From: Bullera alba
Lineage: Eukaryota; Basidiomycota; Tremellomycetes; Tremellales; Bulleraceae
NCBI GenBank assembly: GCA_001600095.1
Contig: BCIX01000001.1
Coordinates: forward strand, 6,721,198 to 6,785,197
Reading direction: 5' to 3'
DNA length: 64,000 nucleotides
The translations under genes and the position numbers were made by a program. Below the pieces are notes generated by a model. The model did no database searches. It was given only the letters and a program-made list of their open reading frames with translations, and was not told the origin of the DNA. Below, piece by piece: positions 34,811-45,615 of this stretch. Each line of letters starts with the position of its first letter. The first letter of the stretch is position 1.

Positions 34811-35339
34811 TTCTGGTTGCGGTCTGAGTCTGTTGGATCCAGGCAACCGTGAGTATGTGAGGTGGATTTGCAAGGGATTTATTCATTTGACCTTAAAATG
34901 ACCAGGATTGACCGCCGGAAGCAAATGACGCGCCGCCGCGGCCGTCCGATCGATCAAAGCATGCATGCGCACGTGGCAGTCTGTGGATTGTGGACGTTGG
35001 CGTCAGATGCCAGTCAGGCCCAGCAGGGCCAGTCCCCCGCTGTAGCGGTGTCTGACTTTGGACCATTGCTATGAGACGAAGCTTTCTCACTCGCACGCAT
35101 TCATTCAGGCTCGCCTCATCAATGCTTCTTCTACGGCGGGATTCATGCTTATGAAGGCATGTGATGATGTGAGCACATGAACGCCATGAACGTGGGATCC
35201 GAGCTTGGATCTAGGAGGATCGGGCACGTGTGTCTACAGTCCGTTAAGACTGGTGTACTGATATACCTATTGACTGCCGGAAGATGTCCGGGCGATATCG
35301 AGTGGACCTTGTAGTAGCGGGTCGCGAGATCAGACGAGA

Positions 35340-35345
35340 TATAAG
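35340..35345 (+). promoter_or_regulatory. Putative TATA box of the metallophosphoesterase gene
   Basis: TATAAG 57 bp upstream of the chosen ATG at 35397. An out-of-frame ATG at 35365 lies between; whether it is transcribed depends on the exact start site. Confidence 0.45.
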
Positions 35346-35396
35346 TTCAAAGTTGTGCATCGCGATGGATTTAGTCTCAGCCAATCCATACCCATC

Positions 35397-37115
35397 ATGT
35401 TGGCTAACACGGTCGCACTCGGTCTTCTCACCCTTCTGAGAGTAGCGGTGGCAGCACCTTTGGAGCCTCGTTGGAGCACCGATCTTCTCGGCGAGTCGTG
35501 CAAAAGAAAGCTAACCTTTGGCAAAGATGGACATTTCAAGGTAAGTCAATCAGAAGGTAATGGAGGCTTATGGAGGCTTATGGAGCTGAACGACTTTGCA
35601 GGTAGTCAGCTTTTCCGATTTACATTACGGCGAGCGGGACGGAGACAATTGGGTGGCATGGGGTGAGTCATTCTGTGAGGACATCACTCATCCCATCAGG
35701 TCCGGAGCAGGATGTGAATACGACGAAAGTACAAGCCTCAATCCTGGACTACGAGAAGCCAAACTACGTGTGAGTCCGAGGCTATCGTTGTCACGACGAC
35801 GTCTGAAGATTCAGCCTGTACAATGGAGATCTCGTTACTGGCGAGGTGAGCAAAGCGCGCCATTATCAGTTGGCTGTTGTTGAGCGGAACAGGGTTTGCT
35901 CAAAGACAATGCCACCGTGTACCTCGACCAGTGCTTCTCTGAGGCGGTGAAGCGGAACATTCCCTTTTCGTCAAGCCATGGCAATCACGACAACTCTGTG
36001 AGTATCAAAACCAATACGTAACTCGCTTCGCTGACATTAATTAGTTCAACATCACCCATCAGCAGGAGATCGACTACGAGACCCAAGTAGGTCGAAGAGT
36101 AGCGAACGAGGACTAAAATGCCAGAAATACGGCGGTTTCAACGGCCTGTCGTATACCCGATCCGATGTCGGCCCAAAGCCGTATGGGTCGGGGAACTACT
36201 GGGTGCCGGTTTATGCTCGACCTCACGACCGGGTCCCAGCACTTGTCATCTGGATCTTCGACAGCAGGAGCTTCGTGCCTGGCGGCAGCGAAAGTCAGTC
36301 ATAGACTCGAATGAGACTGATCGGTAGAACCTGTTCCAGCTGAGGGCGCGAAGTCCTGGGTGGATCCTCAGACTGTGTGAGCTTATTGTGCCAGAAATTT
36401 CAATGCTAAAGTGAACAGGCCGCCATACATATACAGCCAGGGGGACTTAATGAAGAGACGTTGGGGCTCTATACCGCCTTCTCTCGTTTAGTGGGTTGAC
36501 TCTTCGTATCTCAAGCTGATCGTACAGCGTCCATATTCCTCTCCAAAAATCTCAGATCATCGCGAATCTGTAAGCTAGAAACCTGGATTGTACGCTGATA
36601 GCTAAGGACTGGCCTCATTGGCAATAAGGATGATGACCCGAATCCGGCGGCTCAAGGTGAGTCCGTCAGAGCGGAGAGAGCTGATTGCCAGGCTTCCAGG
36701 ACACGGATTATACCGGTCTTGACCTTCCCTTCTTCGACGCGTTGGTTTGGCTCGACCAGAAGAAAGGCAATGTCCTCGCCGCGACCTCTGGCCACGATCA
36801 CGGAGACTCGTGGTGCGGCAAGAGCCAGGCGTCTGGAGGGTTGACTCTTTGGTGAGTGAGTCCAAGCGTGCGACGAGAGCTGAAGGGTAGTTTCAACGGA
36901 CACGCCGGATACGGTGGGTATACTACCAAGAATAGTCAAGTGCGGAATGGCCGTGTATTCGACCTGACCCTAACCGACCTTCGCAAGTCAAGCCCCATCG
37001 TCAAGACTTACAACTCTTGTGAGTCGAATAACCTCATTCGTCACTGATGGGTATAGACGAGGACCAGACTAGGAACGAATTCGTTGAACTCGGGCCCAAG
37101 TTTGGTAAAAAGTGA
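35397..37115 (+). CDS. Secreted calcineurin-like metallophosphoesterase (Dcr2-like)
   Basis: A probable extracellular or vacuolar metallophosphatase of about 380-400 residues. The N-terminus MLANTVALGLLTLLRVAVAA is a signal peptide. The dinuclear-metal motifs are all present once the small introns are removed: FSDLHYGE (D-x-H), YNGDLVTGE (GD), SSHGNHDNS (GNHD), YVHIPLQKSQ (H) and TSGHDHGDSWC (GHDH). The NKDDDPNPAAQG block and the fold order match fungal Dcr2-type phosphoesterases. About a dozen introns; at least seven are only 34-39 nt (36087-36124, 36294-36327, 36491-36527, 36570-36606, 36657-36691, 36852-36890 and 37019-37056). Without recognising these introns the gene looks broken around 36380-36660. 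The stop is TGA at 37113-37115 after FGKK. The ATG at 35397 was chosen because it alone gives the signal peptide. Confidence 0.85.
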
Positions 37116-37451
37116 ACATGACTGTGAACGTCACAGGAGGGTTCGTCTAATGGGAATGCATTCTCAATACTGGCGTCATGGGATCTTCCCTAGCAAGTAC
37201 GTTTAGCGACAATCGCGCAACCAGTACTCCGCACAGGCTGCATCTATGCTTCTATTCACGTCCTCACGCATCCAATATTCTCGCCAAGCAAGATGATCTA
37301 CCTCGAGCTCATTCGCCCGTCTAGCTGCTCATTCAGCAGATCTGACAGTTCATAAGCCGCCAGGCATTCCCAAACCCGGAGCAGCGTCAGGCGTATACGA
37401 ATAGCTATGAGGGTTCAGCACTACACCTAAAGTGGCCCAGACACTTCGGAC
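37116..37451. other. Convergent 3' gap
   Basis: 336 bases between the stops of the metallophosphoesterase and the methyltransferase; nothing else seen. Confidence 0.6.
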
Positions 37452-39298
37452 TCACTTGAAGCACTGCTGGGATAGGTTGTACGTCGCACGGCGCTTCAAT
37501 GGATTTGGGCTGTATTCTGGTCCGGGTCGATCAACCTGAATGTCGAGAACAATGTCGTACGATCGGGCTTCGTTGACCTGCGAGGCGAGATGAAGTTATC
37601 AGCATGTATTTTACGGTTGTCGTAGATTTGGCATACCTTGAAGTGCATGGTGCCAACCACTCGCTCGCCTCTGTTCACTGCTAAGGGTTCTGGCAGCAGT
37701 AGACGTGCTTGTCTGTTGAACATTAGCGTTATTAGTACGATATGGGAAAGCCACACGTACTGCCAGTGCGTGCGAGGTGCTACGGGATATCTGATCAGCG
37801 CAGTCGCGAGCTCCAAACCAGTTTGACCTACCACTCGGACCTGTCGACAGCTGCACATTCAAGCCTCGATTGGGTGGTTGTGGTGTAGGACCGGGGTTCA
37901 AACCGTTATCCGGAGCAGGCATCCAAGGCCATGTTTGAGCTGGCGGCATAACGTTGTAGCTCCAAGCCTGTAACGATGTCTCGCTGTCCTGGGCTCCGGA
38001 AGCGATGACCTCTGCACGGGGATAGAAGTCTAGGTCGAACCAAGATGCAAGCTATCGAGGTCAGTAAGGCGAGCTACACATAGCAAATTGATTTGATACT
38101 TACACCATGGAGAACAGCGGTACGCTGAATCACGAAGTCCACCTGTATCGTAAACTCCTCGAGGTCTTTCCGCGTGACAGTGTGAAAGTCGAAAGATCTA
38201 GGGGGGCAAGGTGCCGAAAGTAGCGAGGTGGGCGGGAACATGCCCACAACTGGCTGCACTACGAGGCCACATCAGAGTCGTCTACAGAGTTTCAGCCCAG
38301 AAACTCACTGAAAACTTCCTCACGGGCCAAGGGGTAGAGCTCGGTGAAATCTGTGCCGAAGAGGGTTGTGTTGAAGAATTGAGCCTGATGGCAATGTGAG
38401 TAAGGGTGATCACTAGATAGTCATCAGGCTATGCACTTTTTGATCGGTCTCGTTGAACAATCCTTCGTCGCTGAACGGCGAGAAGAAGATGTGACCAGCT
38501 GAAGGTAGCATTTGACCTCCTGGCTTCAAGAACAGATCACGAGCGAGGATGAAGGATTCGACCTGTTTTATAGCCGTCAACGACGCTCGAACATCGGCAT
38601 CGATACTCACCATTCTCTCGTGCAGTAGCATGACACCTATAGGCTCCGAGATGATCGTATCGACTTTACCCGTCTTGAGCACCTCCTGCTGGACGTCTTT
38701 ATCCTCGACCATGCCTTGGACTATCCTAATACGATCCTTCAGATGAGGGTTGGTTCGACCTGAGTTCGCAGATTTGACCATCTGCTTGGGTCAGCATGAC
38801 CTCGAGGCAACAAGACTTCTGCAGCTCACAGCGTTGATCTTCTCCGCCATGGACGACGCCTCCAAGGCAATGACCTGGGCAGCACCGGCTTGAACGGACA
38901 TAAAGGAGAGAATACCAGATCCTACGAGCTGGTCAGCTATTACACAACTAGCCAGCGTAACACTCACCAGCACCAAGATCCAGGACAAGCTTGTCCTTGA
39001 AGGCCACTGCAGCGTTTCCCATGATTGCTTTCCTATAGGTACCAGTCCTGCTGATATCTCCAATCATGTTCGCCCTGAAACAGTTAGATCACACAGTATG
39101 CAGGCTATACTTGAGACTCACTGGTTCTGCAAGGACGAGTAGAAGCTGAAGTAGAAGTCCTGATCCTTCGACTTGCCCTTCTTCCTACAGACAGACATGT
39201 GAGCCAACAGCGAGAACAAGATTCAGCTTGCGATCAACTTACCCCTCGACCTTCTCCGCGGTGTCGCCATTGGCGGTCACGAGCTTGTCGACGTCCAT
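37452..39298 (-). CDS. Type I protein arginine methyltransferase (CARM1/PRMT4-like)
   Basis: Transfers methyl groups from S-adenosylmethionine to arginines; the class makes asymmetric dimethylarginine. About 480 residues, many introns. The start is MDVDKLVTANGDTAEKVEG. A catalytic core follows: YFSFYSSLQNQANMIGD and RTGTYRKAI (motif X), VLDLGAGSGILSFMSVQAGA (motif I), VIALEASSMAEKI (post-I), IISEPIGVMLLHERMVESF (double-E loop, both glutamates present) and RTHWQQARLLL (THW loop). The EP-IG-ML-x-ER form of the double-E loop and the FYSSLQNQ..M start resemble CARM1 more than Rmt1 (PRMT1) or PRMT5. No PH-like N-terminal domain is visible, so it is shorter than animal CARM1. The C-terminus YDIVLDIQVDRPGPEYS ends at TGA 37452-37454. 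Targets (histone H3 or splicing/RNA factors) are inferred from the family only. Confidence 0.87.
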
Positions 39299-39655
39299 TA
39301 TGACTGATCAAGGAGGTGATCCGCTCAGAAATCCAACTACAGTCTGGGGATCTTCAGTCCTTGGGTATCCGTGTAGAACTTAGATGATGTTGAGCAGCGG
39401 TCCATCTCGTCAACCGCTCATCCACACCTCTGGATCAACATTCGGTCTTTTCTTTTCGAAAAGGATGGAGCCCCGCACCTTCATGACTGCGATCCGCCTG
39501 GATTGTGTTTCAGATCCATCCACCAGACCTCACCGGCCTCACCAGTCACCAGTCACCAGACCACGACCACCTTTGAGGCCTCTTTGGCCAGAGGGATAGA
39601 TGACGCTCATTCTTCACGGAGCTCGTGCCATGCAAACGAGTTCATCAATACCATC
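39299..39655. promoter_or_regulatory. Divergent promoter of methyltransferase and EEP-fold gene
   Basis: 357 bp between divergent starts. It contains an ATG at 39600 that opens a short out-of-frame frame overlapping the start at 39656. Tandem CCAGTCACCAGTCACCAG occurs near 39541. Confidence 0.5.
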
Positions 39656-40937
39656 ATGAGCCGCATCGAGAGCCGTATCGAGCTAGCCACTGTTAATGTG
39701 TAAGTCACACCACCGTGAGGCAGAATGACAGGCTGAACTGAAGTAGCCGATATGACGGACTGCGAGACCTTCCTGTACCGATTCCGCCACACGGCGCTGT
39801 GCCTCCCGCCAAGAGGAGTCGCTGGGGTGATGTATATGGCGAACTTCCATGGGCAGAGAGGAGATCAAGGCTGGTAGATGCACTCCTAGCGACGGGCTCG
39901 CTGGATGTGGTCGGCTTTCAGGTGTGCTTTTACTAGCGCCAACCCCTCCGTACATCGCTGACAAGGCCAATAGGAGGTATACAAAAGCCAGCTATTGGAT
40001 CTTTCGGCCCTGCTAGGCGCGTCGTTCGCTCATGTTGGAGTCGGTCGTGATGATGGCAGAGAAGCGGGGGAATATAGCCCAATCTTCTATAACTCCGACA
40101 AGTTTGAAGTCGTAAGGTGGAAGACAATCTGGTTATCCCCTACACCCGAGGTCGCCGGATCGATAGGCTGGGACGCTGTGAGTGCCTCCGTCTGATCAAT
40201 GAGAGTCTTATTGACCTTGACTCCTCCTCCAGAGTCAGACCCGCATAGCGACCCTGCTCACCCTTTCTTGGCTGCATGGACCAAATGCCGGCAAACTGCT
40301 ACATGTGGTTAACACCCACTATGACGATCAAGGCGTTCGTGCCAGAGCGGAAAGCAGTCTTTTGATCCGCGAACAGATCTATAAGTGGATCCAACGTTTC
40401 AATCAGGACTTCGATGAAGGATCGCCTGATACTGGGTGTCTTGTACTGTTAGGCGACTTCAGTAAGTCAGCTCTTGGCAGTAAGCCCGAGCTGTAAGGCA
40501 ACTTGCTGATTTGATCAGACTCACCTCCCAGCGAAGACGGATACAAGTTCATCACCTCTCTTCGTCCGCTTCCATCGGGCACACCATCAGTCTCGTTCCT
40601 CGACTCATATACCAACCTCTCATGCCGCTCTTCAAAGACAGACTCACCTCGCCAGTCAAGACCGTATGGACCGGAACACACTTATACCGGTTTTACCAAG
40701 CCAGGCCGGACGACCACCCAGCGTATTGACTTTGTCATGCTAGGAACAACTAGCACGACCCATGACGAGGGTAATAGCACGCCTGAGCATCGCTTGGGAC
40801 CAAGTCGGGGCATGGGAGGCTGGCGGGCAGTCCAGTACGCCTGTACAGACAACTGGGTCGAAGAAGGCGATGCGGACGGCTGGACCGGTAGATGGAGCGA
40901 TCATCGAGCAGTCAGGGTCACCATCGAGCGATCCTGA
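39656..40937 (+). CDS. Endonuclease/exonuclease/phosphatase (EEP) family protein
   Basis: A metal-dependent phosphodiesterase-fold protein of about 365 residues. The start is MSRIESRIELATVNVRYDGL; the first strand with the catalytic Asn (VNVRYDG) spans the first intron, after GT at about 39702. Other EEP motifs in order: VVGFQEVYKSQLLDL (metal-binding Glu), FAHVGVGRDDGREAGEYSPI, VVNTHYDDQG, LLGDFNSPPSEDGY (GDFN), RIDFVMLGTT and WSDHRAVRVTIE (SDH). All catalytic positions of the fold are present. Members range from DNA repair nucleases to inositol phosphatases and ceramide or nucleotide phosphodiesterases. The short form with RIDF...WSDHR resembles bacterial and fungal EEP proteins of unknown substrate, so no finer function is offered. 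There is no clear signal peptide, and the stop TGA is at 40935-40937. It is convergent with the SRS2-like helicase (154 bp). Confidence 0.85.
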
Positions 40938-41091
40938 TTCGGAACCGCGAACAATGTACTATTGATGAGATTGACATTTGTATCTATAGTATTGCTACAA
41001 AGCATATATCTGCAGGAGCACAGCAAAGCACACATAGCCAAGTTGACAAATGATTGTATGTAGCGACTTTCTAGTCATCAAGCGTGACAAG

Positions 41092-44000
41092 CTATTTCTT
41101 TGCACCCTTTGGAGCACTTCTGCCCATACCTAGCCTTTTGGCCGGCTTGCCCGATTGCGCATTGGTTCCAGCATTACCGATCGAGTTGACCTTCGCCGAC
41201 CCTGATCCCAAAGGCTCGTTCTCGCCCGGCAGTCCTAGGTTCTTCATGGCCGACAAGCTCGAGCTGTTGTTGTTGGCAAATGATCCCAAGTCTTGGTCTT
41301 TCTTTCCTGCATCCTTCGTGCCAAACGTGAAGGGCATGGGTTCGTAGTCGATTTGCGATTTTGACTGCAGCTTGACCACGGGTTTGGGCGGAGATCGATT
41401 TGCTGGATCACCCTTGTAAGGTTTCGACATTCTTTGATTGGGGTCCCTAGCCATGGCTCTGGCCGAGTTGAAGCCCTGGTACGGCTGCTGGACTTGAGAA
41501 TGTCCAGGTTGACCCGGCAGTGCATACTCGTCGTGCTGGGAGGACCAGTATTCCGCAGCCCTGGTAGCTTTGGTCACATCTCGACGGGCAAAGCGATTGT
41601 TCTTCTCCCCAGGCTCCGGTTCGTCCCACATGCTCAACGGAGGTGCGGTTTTTATGCTGAAGGGAAGTATTCAGCCTGCGGCCTTAATGTCAATTACAAA
41701 GTAACTCACTTCTTTTTGATCAGGAACTGTGCGATCTCCTCCGTTGGAGCCTCCCGACCCAGCATGGTCGCCAAGTTTCTGCGTACCGCCAGATCGACGT
41801 CGGGCAGGTCGGACGAGAAGAGTTCCTATGCTCGTCAGCCCGTCTGATTCGCGTGTACTATGAAGAGGGGAAACTCACGCTGTCTTCTTTCTGTGACTTG
41901 ACGACGAATTGGCTAAGATACTGGGCCCTCTCCTCTCCACGCGCCATACGATATAAGCAGTGTGTCAAAGTCTGGTTCAGTCAGTTCCGCAGACTCCAAC
42001 GTCTCGAATCAGCTCCACTCACCAGAAAGGCTTGAGCTCGGGTCATCGCCACGTAGAGTAATCGTCTTTCTTCAGCTATCTCTTCGGGCTCTTGGCACTT
42101 GAAGAAAGGGAATGTCCCGTCTTCCACTGAGAAGGATCAGCAACGCCAGCGTGTATCGAACTCGACATATGAATCACCTGAAGGGACGAAGACCACGGGC
42201 CACTCTAGACCCTTCGCTGAGTGAACCGTGATCAAGGTGACTTTCTGCACTAGTTCAGCTGGATCACACATTTGTTGCCCAAGGCGCACTTACCGGTCGA
42301 GAGGCCTCGTCTAGCTTGTCGGCATCTACGTCGGTAGACAGCATTGATGCTTGTAAGAAATAGCTCAATGGCGTCAATCTATAAGATCAAGTAAGCAAAA
42401 GTTAAATTTCGAGTATACGCGGCGTCATGACTCACTTGGCTTTGTCCACCTCCTCTGACTGCTGCTCATCCACTTCAGAGTCCTTGGCAGACTGCGCATC
42501 CACATCTACCTCCTTGCTTACTTCAGGGGCCTTGGCAGATCGAGCCTCCACATTTGCCTCATTGATCACATCTGAAGATCTGACAGCCTGCACCTCAGTC
42601 ACTTCCTCCTTCTTTGGTTCCTCGTCACTGTCAACAATCTCGATTGGCTCTTCCACCACAGCTTTCATACTCCTCGTCGTTCGCTTCTTTGCTGCGGGAG
42701 CCGCCTTCCCTTTCCTCTTCTTCCCGGGTTTTACCTGCTCTTCCACTGTGACCGATTCGGAACGAGTTCTGGAACCCTCGGACGCGCTTCTTCGGCGGAA
42801 CATCCCGTGTATTTTTTTCTCGTTTGCCTCTTCTTCCTTGCGCTTGTCTGCCTCGTCGATAGCTTCGGCCGCGGCGGATGAGGCCAACGTCTTGAGATCC
42901 GGCTCGTCCGCATCGAAATCGGTGGTTGCTTCTCTCATTTGGTCCTGCGCGACGCTGACGCTGAAAGAGATCTAAGAAGGATTAGACGACGCTGATACAC
43001 CAGCAGGATATCACGAGAGCTCACCAATTCTTTCACGTTCTCCCAGCGAGAGTCAAAGTTCGGCTGAGAGTGTTGCAGGTATTCCTCGTAGCCTGTCTTC
43101 TCGATGGTCAAATTGATCAGATCAGCGACGGAGGCGCCCTAAAGCTCTCCGTCAGTTTAGGTTTGCAGGCAGGGGTCCTTCGCGCTCACTTCGTTCGCTG
43201 CCCGGCGCAGTTTCTTCACAACACCAACGAAATGCGCCATATTTCGCTTCATACCAGGCTTGATCCCCTCTGGCAGCTCTTCGCCTTCGATGATGCGCTC
43301 GCAGAGCTCCATGGGACCGGTTTTCGAGTGCTTGGCTGCAGCCAAGAGGTCGGCAAGAGACTGCTTCTGGTCAGCGGGCACGCAAAGGCTGAGAAGTACG
43401 TCATATCACCTTATCGCCAATGGCTCGCCTGGGTACGTTGATCACACGCATGAATGCGGGCTAGAGGCCATTGTCAGTGTGTTCTCGTTTCCTCAGCTCG
43501 CCTGACTGACGGTGAAATACGGGTTTTCGGCCAATTGCAAGTACGCCAAAAGGTCTTTGATTTCCATTCTCTCAAAGAACTTGTTTCCGCCCACCACCCG
43601 ATTCGGAATACTGTCCTTCTGCAGCGCGGACTCGAGTACTCTAGACAAAGCATTATATCGCACTGCACAAAATCAGTGAGGCTTATCAAAGTGCCGAGAC
43701 TAACTTACACAAGATGGCGAAGTCACCAAAGTTCAAGGTCTCACCAGAATACGCGATCAAGCGCTTGATTTCGGTAGATATGAAGCTTGCCTCCATGACA
43801 GGCGTAGCGAACGCTTTCAATGTGACAGGCGTGCTTTTGAAATGGTTGGAGTACAAATTTTTCGCAATCCGTTTAGGATCTATAATGAGGCATCTCAGCT
43901 TAGGACAAGCCGAAGACACAGGCGAGCACACACCTTGAGATACGACAGAGTGCGACGCAGACAGAATTGACCCTGTGGAGCGGTAATTCTGCTCCAGATA

Positions 44001-45278
44001 GATGGCCTCTGTGCCGGGAAAATCTGTCAAATACGTTAGCTGACGCAGCCTCTGTAATGCTGGAACGAGTCACCTTTAGTCATCTTGTTCAAGTTTTCAA
44101 TCTCGGCCGCTCTCCATCCGTAAATTGATTGATCTGGGTCTCCAACAACGCTGACTCCATTGTGTTCCTTGGCAAAACACTTCATAAGCTCGTATTGGGT
44201 GGTGTTGGTGTCCTAGATCGGAGCGTGAGCGATTGCAAGGCCTCGTATGAGCGACACGTACCTGAAATTCGTCCACAAGGATATGCCTGCAGGTCGCCAA
44301 GAGCTGCGGGACCGCAATGAAGAGCTTTAAACCGTAAACCAGCAGGTCGTCAAAGTCCAACGAATTCGCATCCCGCAGATTAGCTTCGTATTCTGCATAC
44401 AGCTGAGCGACGTCAGCATCAGCTTTGGCCTACTTCGAGGAGGAGACGTACATGGGCAACCATGCTCATCACGCCCTCATCCTCAATGGTGTTTGCACGT
44501 TCAGCCATATCGTCTGGAGATTCCCCTCTGGCTTTGGCTTTTGAGATTTCAGACAAGACGTCCCGTTCTTTTAAAGGTTTTCCCTTTGGCATAACTTCGA
44601 GCTTGGCCTTGATGGATGCTGCAACCATTTTCTGGCTAATCAAGGTCGTCAGCTCTTGTACCAAAGGGACGATATGGCAGGATCTATCACAAACCAGTCA
44701 TCGGCGTCGGCGATAGAGAAGTTTTTGGGCAGTCCGATCAGTTGGCCATATTTTCTCAAGTACTTGACGCAGGTAGAGTGAAAGGTGCCTACACCTCGAT
44801 AATCAGCTGTGATCGTATAGGCCAGTATCGCTTTGGCCGAAATGTCTCAAGGAGCATACCGAGAACCAAATTGTCTGCGTCTTTCCGCCCAAGAAGCTTT
44901 TCCAGTCTGTGCCTCATCTCGATTGCGGCCTTGTTTGTGAACGTGACACAAGTGATGTCCATAGGACGGTATCCAAGATGTCTGACAAGATATGCCACTC
45001 GCGAGGTCAAGACACGCGTCTTGCCCGATCCAGGTCCAGCCAGGATCTGCGCGGGCGTGCCAGGAGGGAAAGTCACAGCTAGGAGCATCGATCAGCATTC
45101 TTCATTGAGCAGTCAGTCATCGAGCATTCAGCAGGACTTCGCTCGTTGAGGGATCTGGGGATCATTATTACTGACCTTTCAGCTGAGCCTCATTCAGCCC
45201 TTTTAACAACGCGTCCTTGTCCACCCCTGGCGCCTCTGTCTTGACATCCATCCCGCTTTCTTCTTTCTTCACATCCAT
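41092..45278 (-). CDS. SRS2: UvrD/Rep-type 3'-5' DNA helicase, Srs2-like
   Basis: A superfamily 1A helicase; Srs2 strips Rad51 from single-stranded DNA and limits recombination at forks. About 1,050 residues over about 18 introns. The start is [20 protein letters not shown] at 45278. Motifs: [15 protein letters not shown] (I), [15 protein letters not shown] (Ia), [30 protein letters not shown] (II, interrupted by an intron after DEFQ), [15 protein letters not shown] (III), [12 protein letters not shown] (IV), [22 protein letters not shown] (V) and [13 protein letters not shown] (VI). Before motif V lies a lineage-type insertion of about 170 residues, charged and disordered, with a basic KPGKKRKGK cluster and [12 protein letters not shown] region of about 250 residues after motif VI ends [27 protein letters not shown] before motif V is typical of Srs2 among fungal UvrD proteins; Fbh1 is excluded by the missing F-box. 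Confidence 0.88.
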
Positions 45279-45615
45279 CACAGGTCGGAGGGTGTGGTCA
45301 CCAAGCGATAGTACCGTCTCGGAGATCAATCAGCTCTTGCTCGTCGTCGATATTAACGAGGCTGATTTTGATGGTGGAGCAGATCCTCACAGTTGTTACA
45401 CGCGTCGGCGCGGTACGTCACAACAACAGTTTGAGCGCGCGTTATCGGTTCGGATAAACTATCGAAATCTAGCTGCGATGCTCGGATAAACTGAGATAGC
45501 ATAAGATGTCGGTGACTCGGTGAGCTCGTCGGCCTGCTGCTGTCCACTGGTCACGACCCAACGGTCAACAGCTGGGTCTACGAACATCAAATCGAGATCG
45601 ATCACTGACACCAGG
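45279..45615. promoter_or_regulatory. Divergent promoter of SRS2-like and FSH1-like genes
   Basis: 337 bp between divergent starts. A GCGCG element lies near 45437; MluI-box-like ACGCGT occurs near 45410 (ACACGCGTCGGCGCGG). That would fit cell-cycle regulation of a repair helicase, but this is inference from one site. Confidence 0.45.

Larger units (their letters stand above)
33803..35396. other. Largest intergenic gap
   Basis: 1.6 kb between the divergent OPT and metallophosphoesterase genes. It contains three near-tandem GGTCAATG/GGTCGAGG units at 34755-34810, a degenerate tRNA-like stretch near 34190-34258 that I did not accept, and the TATA-like TATAAG at 35340. No coding gene is supported. 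Confidence 0.5.

Noticed and set aside
36380..36660. Apparent decay of the metallophosphoesterase (stops and frame changes in its middle)
   Set aside because: Removing introns of 35-37 nt with proper GT/AG ends restores the conserved VHIPLQ and DDDPNPAAQG blocks in one frame, so the gene is intact.
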